Shown here piece by piece: positions 1 to 10,021 of a DNA stretch of 56,895 nucleotides. The translations under genes and the position numbers were made by a program. Origin of the DNA: Anaerolineae bacterium (GTDB lineage: Bacteria > Chloroflexota > Anaerolineae > Aggregatilineales > Phototrophicaceae); contig JALOOG010000015.1 of NCBI GenBank assembly GCA_025454525.1, positions 1-56,895 of the forward strand, written 5' to 3'. Numbering within the stretch: the first letter of the stretch is position 1; each line of letters starts with the position of its first letter. Under the pieces are notes generated by a model. That model was not told where the DNA came from. It ran no database searches and saw only the letters and a program-made list of their open reading frames with translations.

Positions 1-1630
1 TATTCTTTCGAGAGTGTGAGCGAGGAGGGGGAACTCTCGTTCGGGCTCCGTCGTCTGTAACTCGGATAGCGGCGTACACGTTATACTTTCAAGGTGTCGA
101 ACGCAAAATCTACGTGAACCTGAACGAGAGATAAGCAATACCGTGCATATATAACAGCCGAGTCTTGAGCTATCTGGCATCAAAGTTTGCTTTGTGTACA
201 ATCAGCACGAAGACACAAGCCGTGGGGATACGCCGTCTATGTTGCCTGTACTGCTGCTCAGCATGATACAGTTGCAACAGAAGTCCAAAGCTCGACTAAA
301 AAGTAAAATAAAAAAGTTCTTCGTTTTTACAAAACTCGACTGAAAAACTAAAAAAAAGTTTCTCGACTTTACAATCAAAAGGTTTAAGAGCACGTCGGGT
401 GCTTTGGGGAAACTAAGAAGTTCTAGCACACGGTTGTAGATTTTTTTTCATATTGCCGATATTAAAATCAATGGGCAAAAATATTCAATCTCAGGTATGT
501 GAATCGATTCAATTTTCAAGAAGTCTGAAGGATATCGATTATTGTCAAGTTAGTTTATTTTGCCTGGGATTCATCACAACCAGAAATGTGAGATTGCCAG
601 AACATTCGAAGATATTAAAAGGTATTGAGTCCTGAAAAATTCCACACACCAGAGTTCTTTCATATCTTGGCTTTTTATTTTGAAATTATGCTTCAAATTT
701 TGAAAACCTTAGAAATAAATGAATCGCACATTTCCACCATCAACAAAATTCTGAGCTTATCAGAATGTCGATTAGGCGAAATTAAAAAAAAAAAGGATTC
801 CAATTTGATAATAATTTGTTTTTCTTGTAGCGATATCAATACGGATTTCCTATTGACGATATGATCGATATCTACAAAAAAATCGTCAACACCCCCAGCC
901 CTGCCGTTTAATTTATTAATAATCTATCTCTACCTTATTAATACCTTATTATCTATTAAAATTTTTATCTTTAGTTTAATCTTTAATTTTTATTTTGAAA
1001 CTAGCAGCAGCTGGTCAATGTTACGAAGTGAGCAAGGCGTGGGCGAAAAATGTACAAGTAAGTACGAAGTAGAAACGCCCTGCTTGCCGACCTCTCAGCA
1101 GAGGCGTGTCAGAGCAACTGCGCAAAACCGAAGCCTGAGAATTGGCACAAGGCACAAGCTCAACTCGCGAGACTCGGCGACGAGCGAAAGTGATGCTGTA
1201 GAACCAAGCAGCAGCAGCAGGCACACAGGTACTAACCTGAAGGCTGAAGTGCCCGTGCCAAACTTATTGCACAAGGGATTTGATTAACTTGTTCTTCTTT
1301 GTCACGACGAAACGTGACGTATACAGTATAAGAAGATGGGGGGGGGGGGTGAAGAGTTGACGAGAGGGAAGTTGGAGAAGGACGCGATTGGGGTCCACGC
1401 CCACGCTGGCAAATCATCGCTCGTCGTGGCGTGAGACTGCCTCACTCTGCTGCCGAGTGCCGAGCTTTCAGTACTTTTCTCGTTACTGTTCTTCTTTTGA
1501 TTTCCTTCGCAATGCGCCCGGGAGAAGGAAGAGGGCAGGATATGTTTCGTCAAACTTGCGATATCACAACTTCTTCTCTCCTGATACGTAAACTGTATTT
1601 GATGTCTGACGAGCTTTTGAAGAGGGATGG
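1..1630. other. Anomalous non-coding left end, possibly foreign or chimeric
   Basis: This stretch holds no gene that I recognise on either strand. Its ORFs are short, low-complexity and unlike any bacterial family. It is very AT-rich between about 270 and 1000, with many A and T runs. It also has a CAG-type microsatellite near 1206-1220 and a run of 12 Gs at 1338-1349. None of this resembles the evenly coding, GC-moderate DNA that follows. The first real gene runs into it and its C-terminus loses family similarity there. The texture looks eukaryotic or low-complexity, so an assembly chimera is the simplest reading; a true insertion is the alternative. The exact boundary cannot be set by eye and lies somewhere around 1550-1710. 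Confidence 0.55.
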
Positions 1631-2533
1631 CTTCGGTCCCCGTGCCGCATTCCTAAGGTGGTCAAGGATTGAGGAACCGCAATTTTTTCTTGGCACAAGC
1701 TTCATTTGTTGCGATTGATTATTGCCACAGATAAACATTGGTTCCCATTGACGATATGGTAATGCACCCAATTGAATCAAAGAGTCTTTGCCAAGCATTT
1801 GCCCGATCTGTATCATTAGATGTCGCATTGTAATGGGTAGTCCGGATGAAATGTTATAGATGCCGTTCACTTGTTGAGTAGCAAGGGTAATTAGAGCTGA
1901 TGCGACATCTTCAAGGTGTAGATAATCGCGAATTTGTTCACCGGCAGTGGCTTCAAAAGATTTTCCAACTTGTAATGAATGAATTAAAGCAGGGACTAAA
2001 CGGCGCGGATCTTCGCTTGGTCCATATAAATAGAATAGGCGCGCCCAAGCAAAATTTACCCCGGCCGATGTCGCTATTTGTTGGCCAATTAAACACATGG
2101 ACAATTTGCAGGCAGCGTAAATTGTCGCTGGATGAGTTGGATCATCCTCATGAAGGTATCCTTTACTGGTGTCATATTCGGCACAAGTTCCAACACCAAC
2201 AAATTGACGACACCCTACATCAATTAGCGTTTGTAGAGCGATTAAACTGTGTTGAAGCGAAGGAATATTTTCGGATGAATACAGATATTTACCGGGTTCG
2301 GCATACCACGCGAGATGAATACAAGCATCTGGTTTAAATTGAGCTAAAGTTGATCGTAAAGTCGGTAAATCAGATAAACGTCCTTCAATCGCTTGGAAAC
2401 GTCCTGATAACCAATCAAGACGCGTTGTATTTTTATTTGAAACTAAAGCAGCCGTTTCAACTCCTTGCTCAATCAGCAATCGTATCACCGCTGCACCAAT
2501 AAAACCACTTGCTCCGGTCACAAAAACGCGCAT
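1550..2533 (-). CDS. NAD-dependent epimerase/dehydratase (extended SDR), C-terminus doubtful
   Basis: This is an extended short-chain dehydrogenase of the nucleotide-sugar type. A GxxGxxG NAD(P)-binding loop is at residues 7-13 and the catalytic Tyr-xxx-Lys pair is at Y139/K143, preceded by a typical Thr/Ser-containing strand near 114-116. It is the last gene of the CDP-sugar cassette: its ATG overlaps the stop of the upstream cupin gene (TAATG), so translation is coupled. In this context it probably reduces or epimerises the 4-keto sugar made by RfbG and C-methylated upstream. From about residue 277 (position ~1705) the sequence no longer resembles the family and runs into the anomalous left end. 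The natural C-terminus is therefore probably missing. Confidence 0.8.
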   Translation of the reverse strand: MRVFVTGASGFIGAAVIRLLIEQGVETAALVSNKNTTRLDWLSGRFQAIEGRLSDLPTLRSTLAQFKPDACIHLAWYAEPGKYLYSSENIPSLQHSLIALQTLIDVGCRQFVGVGTCAEYDTSKGYLHEDDPTHPATIYAACKLSMCLIGQQIATSAGVNFAWARLFYLYGPSEDPRRLVPALIHSLQVGKSFEATAGEQIRDYLHLEDVASALITLATQQVNGIYNISSGLPITMRHLMIQIGQMLGKDSLIQLGALPYRQWEPMFICGNNQSQQMKLVPRKNCGSSILDHLRNAARGPKPSLFKSSSDIKYSLRIRREEVVISQV

Positions 2534-2982
2534 TAGTGATTTCTTACGTCCCAGTTGTAAGGAATTGGATTATCAAAAGGATCCAGACGTGAACTACGGG
2601 TCGGATCATGGGGATGAGTGCAACAATTGGCCACAATGGCGTAAGGATCACTCATGCCTTTGAATCCGTTCCAAATATCAGGCGGAATGATCACAAGTGC
2701 GTAATTATCAGGCCCCAAAAAGATCTCCATAAGTTCACCTTTGGTAGGAGAAATCTCCCGATCGTCATAGATCACTAATTTGATACGCCCAAAGATACAA
2801 GCGTAATTCAGGGTCATTTCGCGATGTAAATGCCAACCTTTGATGATTTTAGGATAAATAGTGGAGAAATAAATCTCACCGAACTGCTGAAAATGTGGAT
2901 CGGTGTTTCGAATCATGTGCATGATCGTACCACGCTCATCTGGGATACGTTTTAAAGGAATAATTTGTACACCTTGGATCAT
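2533..2982 (-). CDS. dTDP-4-dehydrorhamnose 3,5-epimerase-like cupin
   Basis: This 149-residue single-domain cupin resembles RmlC-type sugar epimerases: a DERG turn near residues 15-18, a GWHLH segment near 49-53 that would carry the active-site histidine, and a late conserved IPP-W-GF segment. It is shorter than classical RmlC (about 180 residues), like the epimerases found in CDP-sugar clusters. Its ATG overlaps the stop of the methyltransferase gene (ATGA), and its own stop overlaps the next start. The likely role is C-3 and/or C-5 epimerisation of a CDP-4-keto-6-deoxyhexose. The exact substrate cannot be read from the sequence. Confidence 0.8.
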   Translation of the reverse strand: MIQGVQIIPLKRIPDERGTIMHMIRNTDPHFQQFGEIYFSTIYPKIIKGWHLHREMTLNYACIFGRIKLVIYDDREISPTKGELMEIFLGPDNYALVIIPPDIWNGFKGMSDPYAIVANCCTHPHDPTRSSRLDPFDNPIPYNWDVRNH

Positions 2983-4229
2983 ACAATCTTGACCTCTGGA
3001 ATAGGAATGATAAATTTACCACCTGCGGCACGGTAAGCCGCTTGTTGGTCGAGAATCTCAGATGCAAAATTCCAAGAAAGCAATAAAACGTAATCGGGAC
3101 GATCTTGAATCAATTTCTCTGGGGAAAAGATATAAAGATGTGTGCCGGGGGTATAATGTCCTTGTTTCACTGTACTGCGATCGACCACATAATCAAGTAC
3201 GTTTGCTCCAATATTAAAGAAATTGAGCAAGGTGCTTCCTTTAGCTGAAGCCCCATAAACTGCAATCCGTTTTCCTGCTTGTTTTAAGCGTGTGAGTTGT
3301 TGAAGTAAATCTTCCTTTAAAGTGGAGACCATTGCACCAAAATTTTTGTAGAAGCTATGTTCAGAAACACCCCAAGATTGCTCCTCATCTAACATTTGCT
3401 TTGGGCGAACGCTTTTTATGTCTAAAGGCCCATCTTGACGTTGAGCGAAAACACGAAGTGACCCTCCATGGATCGTCAAATATTCGACATCCACAATAGT
3501 CATATGATGACGTTGAAACAAACGAGATAGCGCGGTCAGCGAAAAATAACAAAGATGTTCGTGATAGATGGTATCGAATTCGCGATGGGCAATTAAATCT
3601 CGAACATAAGGAACTTCAATTACAATCACCCCTGATGGCTTGATCAAAATTCCTAAACCCTCAACAAAACCATTTAGATCAGCGACATGCGCTAAGACAT
3701 TATTGGCATGAAGTACATCGGCAGAAAAACCTTCTAATTGTAATCGTCGGGCTGTTTCTGCACCAAAGAAGTGTGCAACGGTGTGTATTCCTTTTTGATT
3801 AGCAACAGCAGCGATATTTTGAGCGGGTTCAATTCCCAAAACAGGGATGTTCTGTTGATTGTAATACTGTAAAAGATACCCATCATTGCTAGCGACTTCA
3901 GCGGCCAAACTTGACGTATCCAAGTGTCGATCTTGGATTAAGCGTTGTGTGATGTCTTTTGCATTGTTTAGCGCGGTGTCTGAAAACGAAGAGAAGTAGA
4001 AATAGTCACTGAAGAGAATTTCAGGATCAACCGTTTCTGTAATTTGCACAAGCGTGCAGTTGGCACAAAATACAACATCAAGCGGAAAGGTGGGTTCAGC
4101 CTGATGAATTTGATTTTCGGTAAGCAATCGATTTGCAAGGGGTGTTATCCCTAACGATAATACTGGTTTTAAATCCGTAGACCCACAGGAACGACAAGCA
4201 TGAATGGTAAAACTAGACACGTTGATCAT
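2979..4229 (-). CDS. NDP-sugar C-methyltransferase (class I, SAM-dependent)
   Basis: The 416-residue protein has the three-part layout of NDP-hexose C-3 methyltransferases such as TylC3. An N-terminal zinc-binding domain carries CxxC pairs at C12/C15 and C55/C58. A central SAM-binding Rossmann domain follows from about residue 90 (EVASND near 112). The C-terminal domain is Rossmann-like with the motif VYGASAKG near 320. In the cassette it follows rfbG, overlapping its stop, and would methylate carbon 3 of the 4-keto-6-deoxy sugar. The AAAGG upstream abuts this ATG. A GTG at 4220, with about 9 nt spacing to the same site, is an alternative start. Confidence 0.87.
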   Translation of the reverse strand: MINVSSFTIHACRSCGSTDLKPVLSLGITPLANRLLTENQIHQAEPTFPLDVVFCANCTLVQITETVDPEILFSDYFYFSSFSDTALNNAKDITQRLIQDRHLDTSSLAAEVASNDGYLLQYYNQQNIPVLGIEPAQNIAAVANQKGIHTVAHFFGAETARRLQLEGFSADVLHANNVLAHVADLNGFVEGLGILIKPSGVIVIEVPYVRDLIAHREFDTIYHEHLCYFSLTALSRLFQRHHMTIVDVEYLTIHGGSLRVFAQRQDGPLDIKSVRPKQMLDEEQSWGVSEHSFYKNFGAMVSTLKEDLLQQLTRLKQAGKRIAVYGASAKGSTLLNFFNIGANVLDYVVDRSTVKQGHYTPGTHLYIFSPEKLIQDRPDYVLLLSWNFASEILDQQAAYRAAGGKFIIPIPEVKIV

Positions 4230-5199
4230 CCTTTAAGAAGTTTTGGTACCAATCAATAGTACGTTGTAGACCTGTTTCTAAGGTAAACAAAGGTGTCCAA
4301 TTGAGCATAGTACGCGCCTTTGTAGCGCTTAAATATTGATAACGAATTTCGTTACTAGCCTCATTACGAATTTCTGGACGTAGAGGTGTTCCCATAGAAT
4401 GCAAGATTTGTTCTACTAAATCGATTACTGTGATGTTCAATTCGTTAGAAAAATTAAAAGCCTCACCGCGTAGCTCTGGTTTTTGGGCTAATGCCTCCGC
4501 CAACAACATATAAGCCGCTACACCGTCTTCAACATAAAAATAATCTCGAACAAACAGCCCGTCCGAACGGATTATAGGAGATTCTCCACGAATGATAGAA
4601 CGAATCGTCCCTGGTACTATTCGATTCCAGTTTAAATCACCACCTCCGTAAAAATTACCGCATCGGGTTATCACCACCGGAAGTTGATAGGTTGTTGCAT
4701 AAGTCGTGCTGATCAGATCCGCACAAGATTTGCTGACATCGTAGGGATGAGTACCTTGAAGTGGGGTTGTTTCATCATAAGGCAATTTTTCTTGATCACC
4801 ATAGGCTTTGTCTGAGGAGGCAATTACAATTTGTTTCACGTTTGGACTACGGCGACACGCTTCTAATAAACACCATGTCCCACGAATATTGGTTTCAAAG
4901 GTAGAAATTGGGTTGCGATTGGCGATACCAACAATCGTTTGAGCTGCGAGGTGAAAAACGGTGTTGATCTCATATTCACCTAAAACACGTTCTAGAAGAT
5001 CTTGATCAACCAGATCGCCGCGAACCACTCGAATTTGATCCAAAAAATTGGCACGGACTAGTTCAGATTGTGGCACCCAATCGCGCATTAAACAAACAAC
5101 CTGAGCTTTTGCGGTGATTAATTGTTTTACTAACCAACTGCCAACGAGTCCGGTTGCCCCTGTCACAAATACCGGACGATCAATCCAAAATGGATTCAT
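4213..5199 (-). CDS. rfbG: CDP-glucose 4,6-dehydratase
   Basis: This is an extended SDR matching RfbG, which converts CDP-glucose to CDP-4-keto-6-deoxyglucose. Counting from the chosen start, the NAD-binding GxxGxxG is at residues 14-20, the IASSDKAYG segment with the catalytic Ser/Asp is near 126-134, and YxxxK is at Y153/K157. The [18 protein letters not shown] stretch is characteristic of CDP-glucose dehydratases. I chose the ATG at 5199 because it overlaps the rfbF stop (ATGA) and has GGGAAGA just upstream; ATGs at 5208 and 5217 are alternatives. It sits directly behind rfbF, which supplies its substrate. Confidence 0.92.
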   Translation of the reverse strand: MNPFWIDRPVFVTGATGLVGSWLVKQLITAKAQVVCLMRDWVPQSELVRANFLDQIRVVRGDLVDQDLLERVLGEYEINTVFHLAAQTIVGIANRNPISTFETNIRGTWCLLEACRRSPNVKQIVIASSDKAYGDQEKLPYDETTPLQGTHPYDVSKSCADLISTTYATTYQLPVVITRCGNFYGGGDLNWNRIVPGTIRSIIRGESPIIRSDGLFVRDYFYVEDGVAAYMLLAEALAQKPELRGEAFNFSNELNITVIDLVEQILHSMGTPLRPEIRNEASNEIRYQYLSATKARTMLNWTPLFTLETGLQRTIDWYQNFLKDDQRV

Positions 5200-5978
5200 T
5201 CTTCCCATACTTTCCATGCGGCTTGGCGCTCATTCCACAAAGATTCTAAATAACGCATATCACGTACCGTATCCATACACTGCCAAAAATCTTCATGTTT
5301 GTAGGCAGTGAGTTGTTTGTCGATCGCAAGTTGTTCCAATGCATCTGACTCCAAAATGCTGGTATCGTCTTTAAGATAATCTAAAAACTGTGATTCAAAC
5401 ACAAAAAAACCACCGTTAATCCAACCTGCTCTGGCAGGTGATTTCTCCTTAAATTCAGATACCCGATTGTCATCGTTGATCAACAGACTTCCGAAACGTG
5501 CTGGAGGACGAACTGCGCTAACGGTCCCTAAGCATTTGTGAGTATTATGAAATTCAAGCAAAGCGTGGAGATTGATATTGCTAACGCCATCTCCATAAGT
5601 AACCATAAACTTTTCACCTTGCAGATAAGGTGCAACACGTTTGATTCTTCCGCCGGTCATGGTGTTTAAACCCGTATCGATAAGATGAACTTTCCAATCT
5701 TCGGATTTTGATTGATGGACATTTACCGTACCTGTTTTTAAATCGACCGTCATATCAGTTTGTAACACAGCATAGTCTATAAAATACTGTTTGATTATCT
5801 CACCTTTATAGCCCAACGTGATAACAAACTCGTTGAAACCATAATAAGCATAATGTTTCATGATGTGCCACAAAATAGGTCGTCCACCAATTTCCACCAT
5901 AGGTTTAGGGCGAACTTGGGTTTCTTCGGTGAGGCGAGTTCCGAAACCACCCGCAAGAATTACAACTTTCATCCGCAA
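5196..5978 (-). CDS. rfbF: Glucose-1-phosphate cytidylyltransferase
   Basis: RfbF joins glucose-1-phosphate and CTP to CDP-glucose, the entry step for CDP-linked deoxy sugars. The 260-residue protein shows the nucleotidyltransferase signature LAGGFGTRL at residues 8-16, then [16 protein letters not shown], whose lysine contacts the sugar phosphate, and VTYGDGVSN near 128, which carries the metal-binding Asp. The length is normal. It is the first gene of the five-gene cassette and has a plausible promoter upstream at 6017-6045. A second in-frame ATG two codons in (5972) is possible. Confidence 0.94.
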   Translation of the reverse strand: MRMKVVILAGGFGTRLTEETQVRPKPMVEIGGRPILWHIMKHYAYYGFNEFVITLGYKGEIIKQYFIDYAVLQTDMTVDLKTGTVNVHQSKSEDWKVHLIDTGLNTMTGGRIKRVAPYLQGEKFMVTYGDGVSNINLHALLEFHNTHKCLGTVSAVRPPARFGSLLINDDNRVSEFKEKSPARAGWINGGFFVFESQFLDYLKDDTSILESDALEQLAIDKQLTAYKHEDFWQCMDTVRDMRYLESLWNERQAAWKVWEE

Positions 5979-6016
5979 TTACTTTCGAGTTCATCCGATC
6001 GCAAAGTTCCTTAGAA

Positions 6017-6045
6017 AGTATAACCCAAAGTTCTCTTCAAATGAA
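6017..6045 (-). promoter_or_regulatory. Putative sigma70-type promoter of the CDP-sugar cassette
   Basis: Reading leftward, a TTCATT -35 element (6040-6045) and a TATACT -10 element (6017-6022) are separated by 17 nt, about 40 nt upstream of the rfbF start. The -10 element is close to consensus and the -35 is moderate. This is pattern recognition only. Confidence 0.4.
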
Positions 6046-6074
6046 CGATTATTTTATATTCCATATTTTCTCCA

Positions 6075-6092
6075 TGATAAGGTATCTTATCA
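6075..6092. promoter_or_regulatory. Short perfect inverted repeat between divergent genes
   Basis: TGATAAG and CTTATCA are separated by GTAT, giving a perfect 18-base dyad with 7-bp arms. It lies between rfbF (minus) and the ATPase gene (plus). It could be an operator acting on the divergent promoters. No U-tract follows, so it is not a good terminator. Confidence 0.3.
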
Positions 6093-6188
6093 CAAGTAAA
6101 ACTCTTGACCAAAAACCCTGTTCGTTTCTGTGGAAAATCGACTACAATAGCATTAGAACATTTTTGCCATCACAAGGATATTGACATT

Positions 6189-7325
6189 ATGCAACCACGT
6201 CCGCGTGTTCAATCGATGGACTTTCGACGCGAAGAAGTTTCATATATCATGCAACGCTGGCGCGCTGGCGACTCCTGCTCTCTGGTCGGAGTCGGGAGCG
6301 TCGGAAAATCTAATTTGTTGCAACATCTCTCTAATTCTGAAACCCATAAACACTACTTGGGAATCGAAAAGCCGGATTTGTTTAAGGCAATCATCATCGA
6401 TCCGAATTTGATGGCCGCTCTACCTCATGCAGGAGATAATCTGGAACAGATTCAATGCTGGGCTGGGTATGAATTGATGATGCACCGTCTGTACATGGCA
6501 TTTTATCCATTTGATATTCTTGGTGAAGAAGATGCCCAACGTTTCTATAACACCTATATCGCATTTCAAGATGGCAGTAATCCTCTGTACGCTTATATGG
6601 GGCTGCGCTATTTTGAGTTGGGGCTAGATTACTTCTTGCGCCGCGGTGTTCGGTTGGTGTTTATGTTTGATGAGTTTGAAGAAATGATGAAAAATTTACC
6701 TGTTAAATTCTTTCAGACATTACGGGGGATTCGCGATACTAACAAGCGCCAAATTTCCTACTTAACTTTCACTCGTGCGCCATTACCAACACTGGTCGAT
6801 CAGTTTAATATCTCGATGCTAGGGATCGAACCATTTACCGAATTGTTTACCGATAATTTGTTATTTGTCGGGCCGTATAATGAGGTCGATGGATTGAATA
6901 TGGTCGAAAATCTGATGAGTCGCAATCAGAAAAATTACCCCGAACATACGGTCAAATTCTTATTGTGGGCCACCGGACGTTACGCAGGCTTGATCCGTTC
7001 TGCTTTCCGTGTGGTTGAGACGATCGGACCCATTGACTCTAACAGCACACTTAATGATGAAACTGCACGCCGCTTGGCTGCTAAACGCCCAGTTCGGGAA
7101 GAATGTCGCACCATTTGGACAAGCTTGACCCCAGCAGAGCATCATGTTTTGAAAGCTACAGCACGCATTGTCAGTTTTGAAAGCTCACCCGAAACCGATC
7201 ATGCCGTATCGTTACTCGTGCAAAAGAAATTACTACACGCCGATCGGTTACATCAGACCTTGGAAATTCAACCCCCTGTTTTCCGGGCCTATGTCTTTTC
7301 AAATCCGGAGATCGATATTGATTAA
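6189..7325 (+). CDS. AAA/STAND-like P-loop ATPase
   Basis: A Walker A motif GxGSVGKS is at residues 34-41 and a Walker B-like FMFDEFEE near 156-163. The rest looks like an ORC/STAND-type ATPase with a C-terminal winged-helix-like end; no effector domain is obvious. I start it at the ATG at 6189 because AAGGAT lies 10 nt upstream; an upstream TTG at 6105 would add 28 unconserved residues. The stop abuts the ATG of the YigZ gene, so the two are cotranscribed. The function is unknown. The family often senses a ligand or protein, but nothing here shows which. Confidence 0.75.
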   Translation: MQPRPRVQSMDFRREEVSYIMQRWRAGDSCSLVGVGSVGKSNLLQHLSNSETHKHYLGIEKPDLFKAIIIDPNLMAALPHAGDNLEQIQCWAGYELMMHRLYMAFYPFDILGEEDAQRFYNTYIAFQDGSNPLYAYMGLRYFELGLDYFLRRGVRLVFMFDEFEEMMKNLPVKFFQTLRGIRDTNKRQISYLTFTRAPLPTLVDQFNISMLGIEPFTELFTDNLLFVGPYNEVDGLNMVENLMSRNQKNYPEHTVKFLLWATGRYAGLIRSAFRVVETIGPIDSNSTLNDETARRLAAKRPVREECRTIWTSLTPAEHHVLKATARIVSFESSPETDHAVSLLVQKKLLHADRLHQTLEIQPPVFRAYVFSNPEIDID

Positions 7326-7934
7326 ATGGCACAAAGCTATTTCATTCCGATCGGCACACAACGTACTGAAAATTTGATCGTCAACTCACGGTTTATTACT
7401 ACCGTCGGGCATGTACGAAATACGAATGAAGTGAAGGCATTTCTACAGCAGATCCGCATAGAGATGCCTGATGCCCATCATCATGTCTATGCTTTTCGTA
7501 TTGGATACGGCAATAGCACACTTGAAGGTATGAGTGATGACGGTGAGCCATCTGGCACCGCGGGGCCTCCGGTATTGACAGTGCTACGTGGCTCCCCGAT
7601 CGGCGACGTGATCATCGTCGTGACTCGCTACTTTGGTGGAACAAAGCTCGGCACGGGTGGATTGGTACGCGCTTATACCGAATCGGCTCAAATTGCCTTA
7701 CAAACACTCCAGACTGAAGAAAAAATCGATAAGGCGCTTTTGGGAATTGAAGCGCCTTACCCTTACTATGAACAGATCAAACGACTGATCCATGAACATC
7801 ACGGATCTATTGAAGATGAGACATTTACCGTCAATGTCGCTATCCTAACACGTTTTGCGCTGATTCATATTGATCCGTTTACTCATGCGTTACGAGAATT
7901 GACCGCCGGACAGGTGATCCCGATCGAATTTTAG
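7326..7934 (+). CDS. YigZ/IMPACT family protein (UPF0029)
   Basis: The 202-residue protein has the N-terminal UPF0029 domain typical of YigZ and eukaryotic IMPACT. Conserved stretches are SRFITTVGHV, a DAHHHVYAFR segment, DDGEPSGTAGPP, and VTRYFGGTKLGTGGLVRAY near residues 99-117. A shorter C-terminal DUF1949-like domain follows. YigZ proteins are thought to act around translation or the ribosome, but the reaction is not settled. The start follows the upstream stop with no gap, and the gene ends exactly next to the convergent TPR gene. Confidence 0.92.
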   Translation: MAQSYFIPIGTQRTENLIVNSRFITTVGHVRNTNEVKAFLQQIRIEMPDAHHHVYAFRIGYGNSTLEGMSDDGEPSGTAGPPVLTVLRGSPIGDVIIVVTRYFGGTKLGTGGLVRAYTESAQIALQTLQTEEKIDKALLGIEAPYPYYEQIKRLIHEHHGSIEDETFTVNVAILTRFALIHIDPFTHALRELTAGQVIPIEF

Positions 7935-9938
7935 TTATTCCTCATCTTGAAGTTGATTGGCGATAAATTGACGGACTTTAACCAATTCGGGATGACGTGG
8001 CGAAAGTGCTTCGGCGCGCTTTAAATATTCGCGTGCCGCGTCATGTTCGTTATTCTCAAACAAACACCGGGCGATAAACGTCAACAATGGAAGATGCATC
8101 GGTGCAACTGTTAGCCCCTTTTTTAGATAGGTGAAAGCCAACTCTTGTTGACCGGATAACCATAAAGCACGTCCTAAATTGTCCAGCACATCGGGATCTT
8201 CTGGGAAAAATGCAACCGCGTCTAACAGATGTTGAATCGCTGCTTCATGTGAATTGCCGTTTAAAAAGCCGCGTGCTAACAGGATATACGCATCGATATA
8301 GTGTGGGGCATCCGCAATCACATCTTCTAAAAATTCTAGATCAAATTTGCTTAAACGCCCCCCGGCATTGACTTTATCGGTAATTTCTCCAAATACTTGT
8401 TCAAATTCGGGATCTTCAGCCATTAAAGTAAGATGCTCAATATCTGTATAAATCGTGAGATCTTCGGTCAAATGGCGCGCCGCTTCTAATTGTTCCAATG
8501 CCGCGTCATGTTCATCCGCAAAAATATAGGACACTGCAAGGCTCAATCGTAAATCTGGACGTTTGGGATGTTGGTCTACCGCGTTTTCTAGGATCTCTAG
8601 GGCCGGTTCGATCTCATCGACGTTCATCAGACTGTCAGTCACTAAACGAATCTGTTCACCTGTCGGATCACTGTTTACTAAGGTTTGGAACTTTCCCCAA
8701 AATAACGGCATATCGACTTCTGCCAATAAGAGAAGTTGCGCGGTCAACAGATTTGGTTGGGACTCTTTGGTTAAGACAATCGCTTGTTCATAAGCTGCGA
8801 TGGCTTCCCAAGTGATATAGTGATCGGTGTAATCATCCGGGTCGATTAGGATAAACTCCTCAATTTTCCACCCGTTCAAGTCCATTAACGGCAATAATTG
8901 ACCATACTGTACATACAAATTCGCGTGATCTACCCCCGCGTCAAATGCCCGTTGAAACGCATCAACCGCTCCTTGCAGATCGCCGCGTGTCCGGTATAAA
9001 TTGGTCAACATCAACCAGATTTGAGAGTCATCAGCGCGTGTTAACAACGTCTCTTCAAGTAGATCAATCGCGAGTTGTGATGCACCTGTTGCATAAAGCG
9101 CATCCGCGAAAATGGTTGCGGCGATTGTGCCACTAAATAAACGTAATAGGCGGTCGTAAGCATCGGACAAAGATAAATCACTGGAAATGAAACCAGGCAA
9201 TAATCCACGCGCAACTGATTGCACAATCGTCCACATGGCAAAATCGGATGAGGTGTCCCAATGATGGGTTAAAATCTGATCGAGTTGTTGCTCGAAATCT
9301 ACAGGTTTTCCCCATAGATGAAAGTTTAATGCCAATTCCCATTGTGTGAGATCGCGCAAGAGTGCTTCTGGAAGTTCGTTCGTTACCGCTTGATATTGGT
9401 TGTAGACGGGTGAACGCAACTCTGCGCCTAATTCACCGGCGATCTGAGTTGCAGCTTCCGGTAACCAATTGAGGATCTCAACTAAGGTTGGCGCTGTGTA
9501 TGAGAAAGTCACGATCTCTTCTGAATTTCCGAGATCATTCTCTAGATCAATCTCAAAATTCCATCCATCCTCACCTTGATTTAGACGACTCCAAAGCCCG
9601 ACATTATCGTCAAGGCTCTCAATGTGCCAATCGTCTACACCAAATTGCGAATGCGAAAGATCCCATTGATAAGCGGACGGATCGCCGTCTAAACGGGCAA
9701 AAAGGCGATAAACCATGATCTCTTGCCATTGTTCTAAGAGCAAAGCCAAAACGGTACTAAAACCTAAGGCAATTTCTGGTTGTTCTGAACTTATGGTCGG
9801 CCACATGCCAATACGTATACTACGCTGATTTTGAATGGTCTTGGCTAAATTTTGAACCGTGCCGAAGATCACACTTAAATTAGGGGAAAATAGCTCCGTT
9901 TTTCGGAGAGTCATTAATTTTTGAGCGTAATTTTGCAT
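7935..9938 (-). CDS. Tetratricopeptide-repeat protein
   Basis: This 667-residue, acidic, soluble protein contains several TPR-like helix pairs, for example around residues 295-400 and 545-650 (repeats with GDLQGAVDAFQRAF and ALWLSGQQELAF character). The N-terminal ~230 residues are not a recognised domain. The ATG at 9938 is chosen because AGGAGGAG lies at a good distance; the open frame extends to 10121 but the extra residues overlap the terminator of the upstream gene. TPR proteins mediate protein contacts; no enzymatic motif is visible. It lies behind the SH3-repeat gene but is separated from it by a terminator. Confidence 0.82.
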   Translation of the reverse strand: MQNYAQKLMTLRKTELFSPNLSVIFGTVQNLAKTIQNQRSIRIGMWPTISSEQPEIALGFSTVLALLLEQWQEIMVYRLFARLDGDPSAYQWDLSHSQFGVDDWHIESLDDNVGLWSRLNQGEDGWNFEIDLENDLGNSEEIVTFSYTAPTLVEILNWLPEAATQIAGELGAELRSPVYNQYQAVTNELPEALLRDLTQWELALNFHLWGKPVDFEQQLDQILTHHWDTSSDFAMWTIVQSVARGLLPGFISSDLSLSDAYDRLLRLFSGTIAATIFADALYATGASQLAIDLLEETLLTRADDSQIWLMLTNLYRTRGDLQGAVDAFQRAFDAGVDHANLYVQYGQLLPLMDLNGWKIEEFILIDPDDYTDHYITWEAIAAYEQAIVLTKESQPNLLTAQLLLLAEVDMPLFWGKFQTLVNSDPTGEQIRLVTDSLMNVDEIEPALEILENAVDQHPKRPDLRLSLAVSYIFADEHDAALEQLEAARHLTEDLTIYTDIEHLTLMAEDPEFEQVFGEITDKVNAGGRLSKFDLEFLEDVIADAPHYIDAYILLARGFLNGNSHEAAIQHLLDAVAFFPEDPDVLDNLGRALWLSGQQELAFTYLKKGLTVAPMHLPLLTFIARCLFENNEHDAAREYLKRAEALSPRHPELVKVRQFIANQLQDEE

Positions 9939-9966
9939 CCGATTACTCCTCCTAAAAATTAAAACA

Positions 9967-9999
9967 AAACACCCTGCCATTTTACCTGACAGGGTGTTT
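9967..9999 (-). terminator. Rho-independent terminator of the SH3-repeat gene
   Basis: A 10-bp stem (AAACACCCTG / CAGGGTGTTT, loop 13 nt) is followed, in the leftward direction, by TTTTGTTTT. It lies between the secreted SH3 gene and the TPR gene. Confidence 0.75.
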
Positions 10000-10021
10000 A
10001 TCTGTGAGCGGTCGGCCGAAA

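Noticed and set aside
202-1718. Several 60-95-residue ORFs on both strands in the left end
   Set aside because: They are low in complexity, lack ribosome sites and resemble no family; the region is AT-rich and probably foreign.
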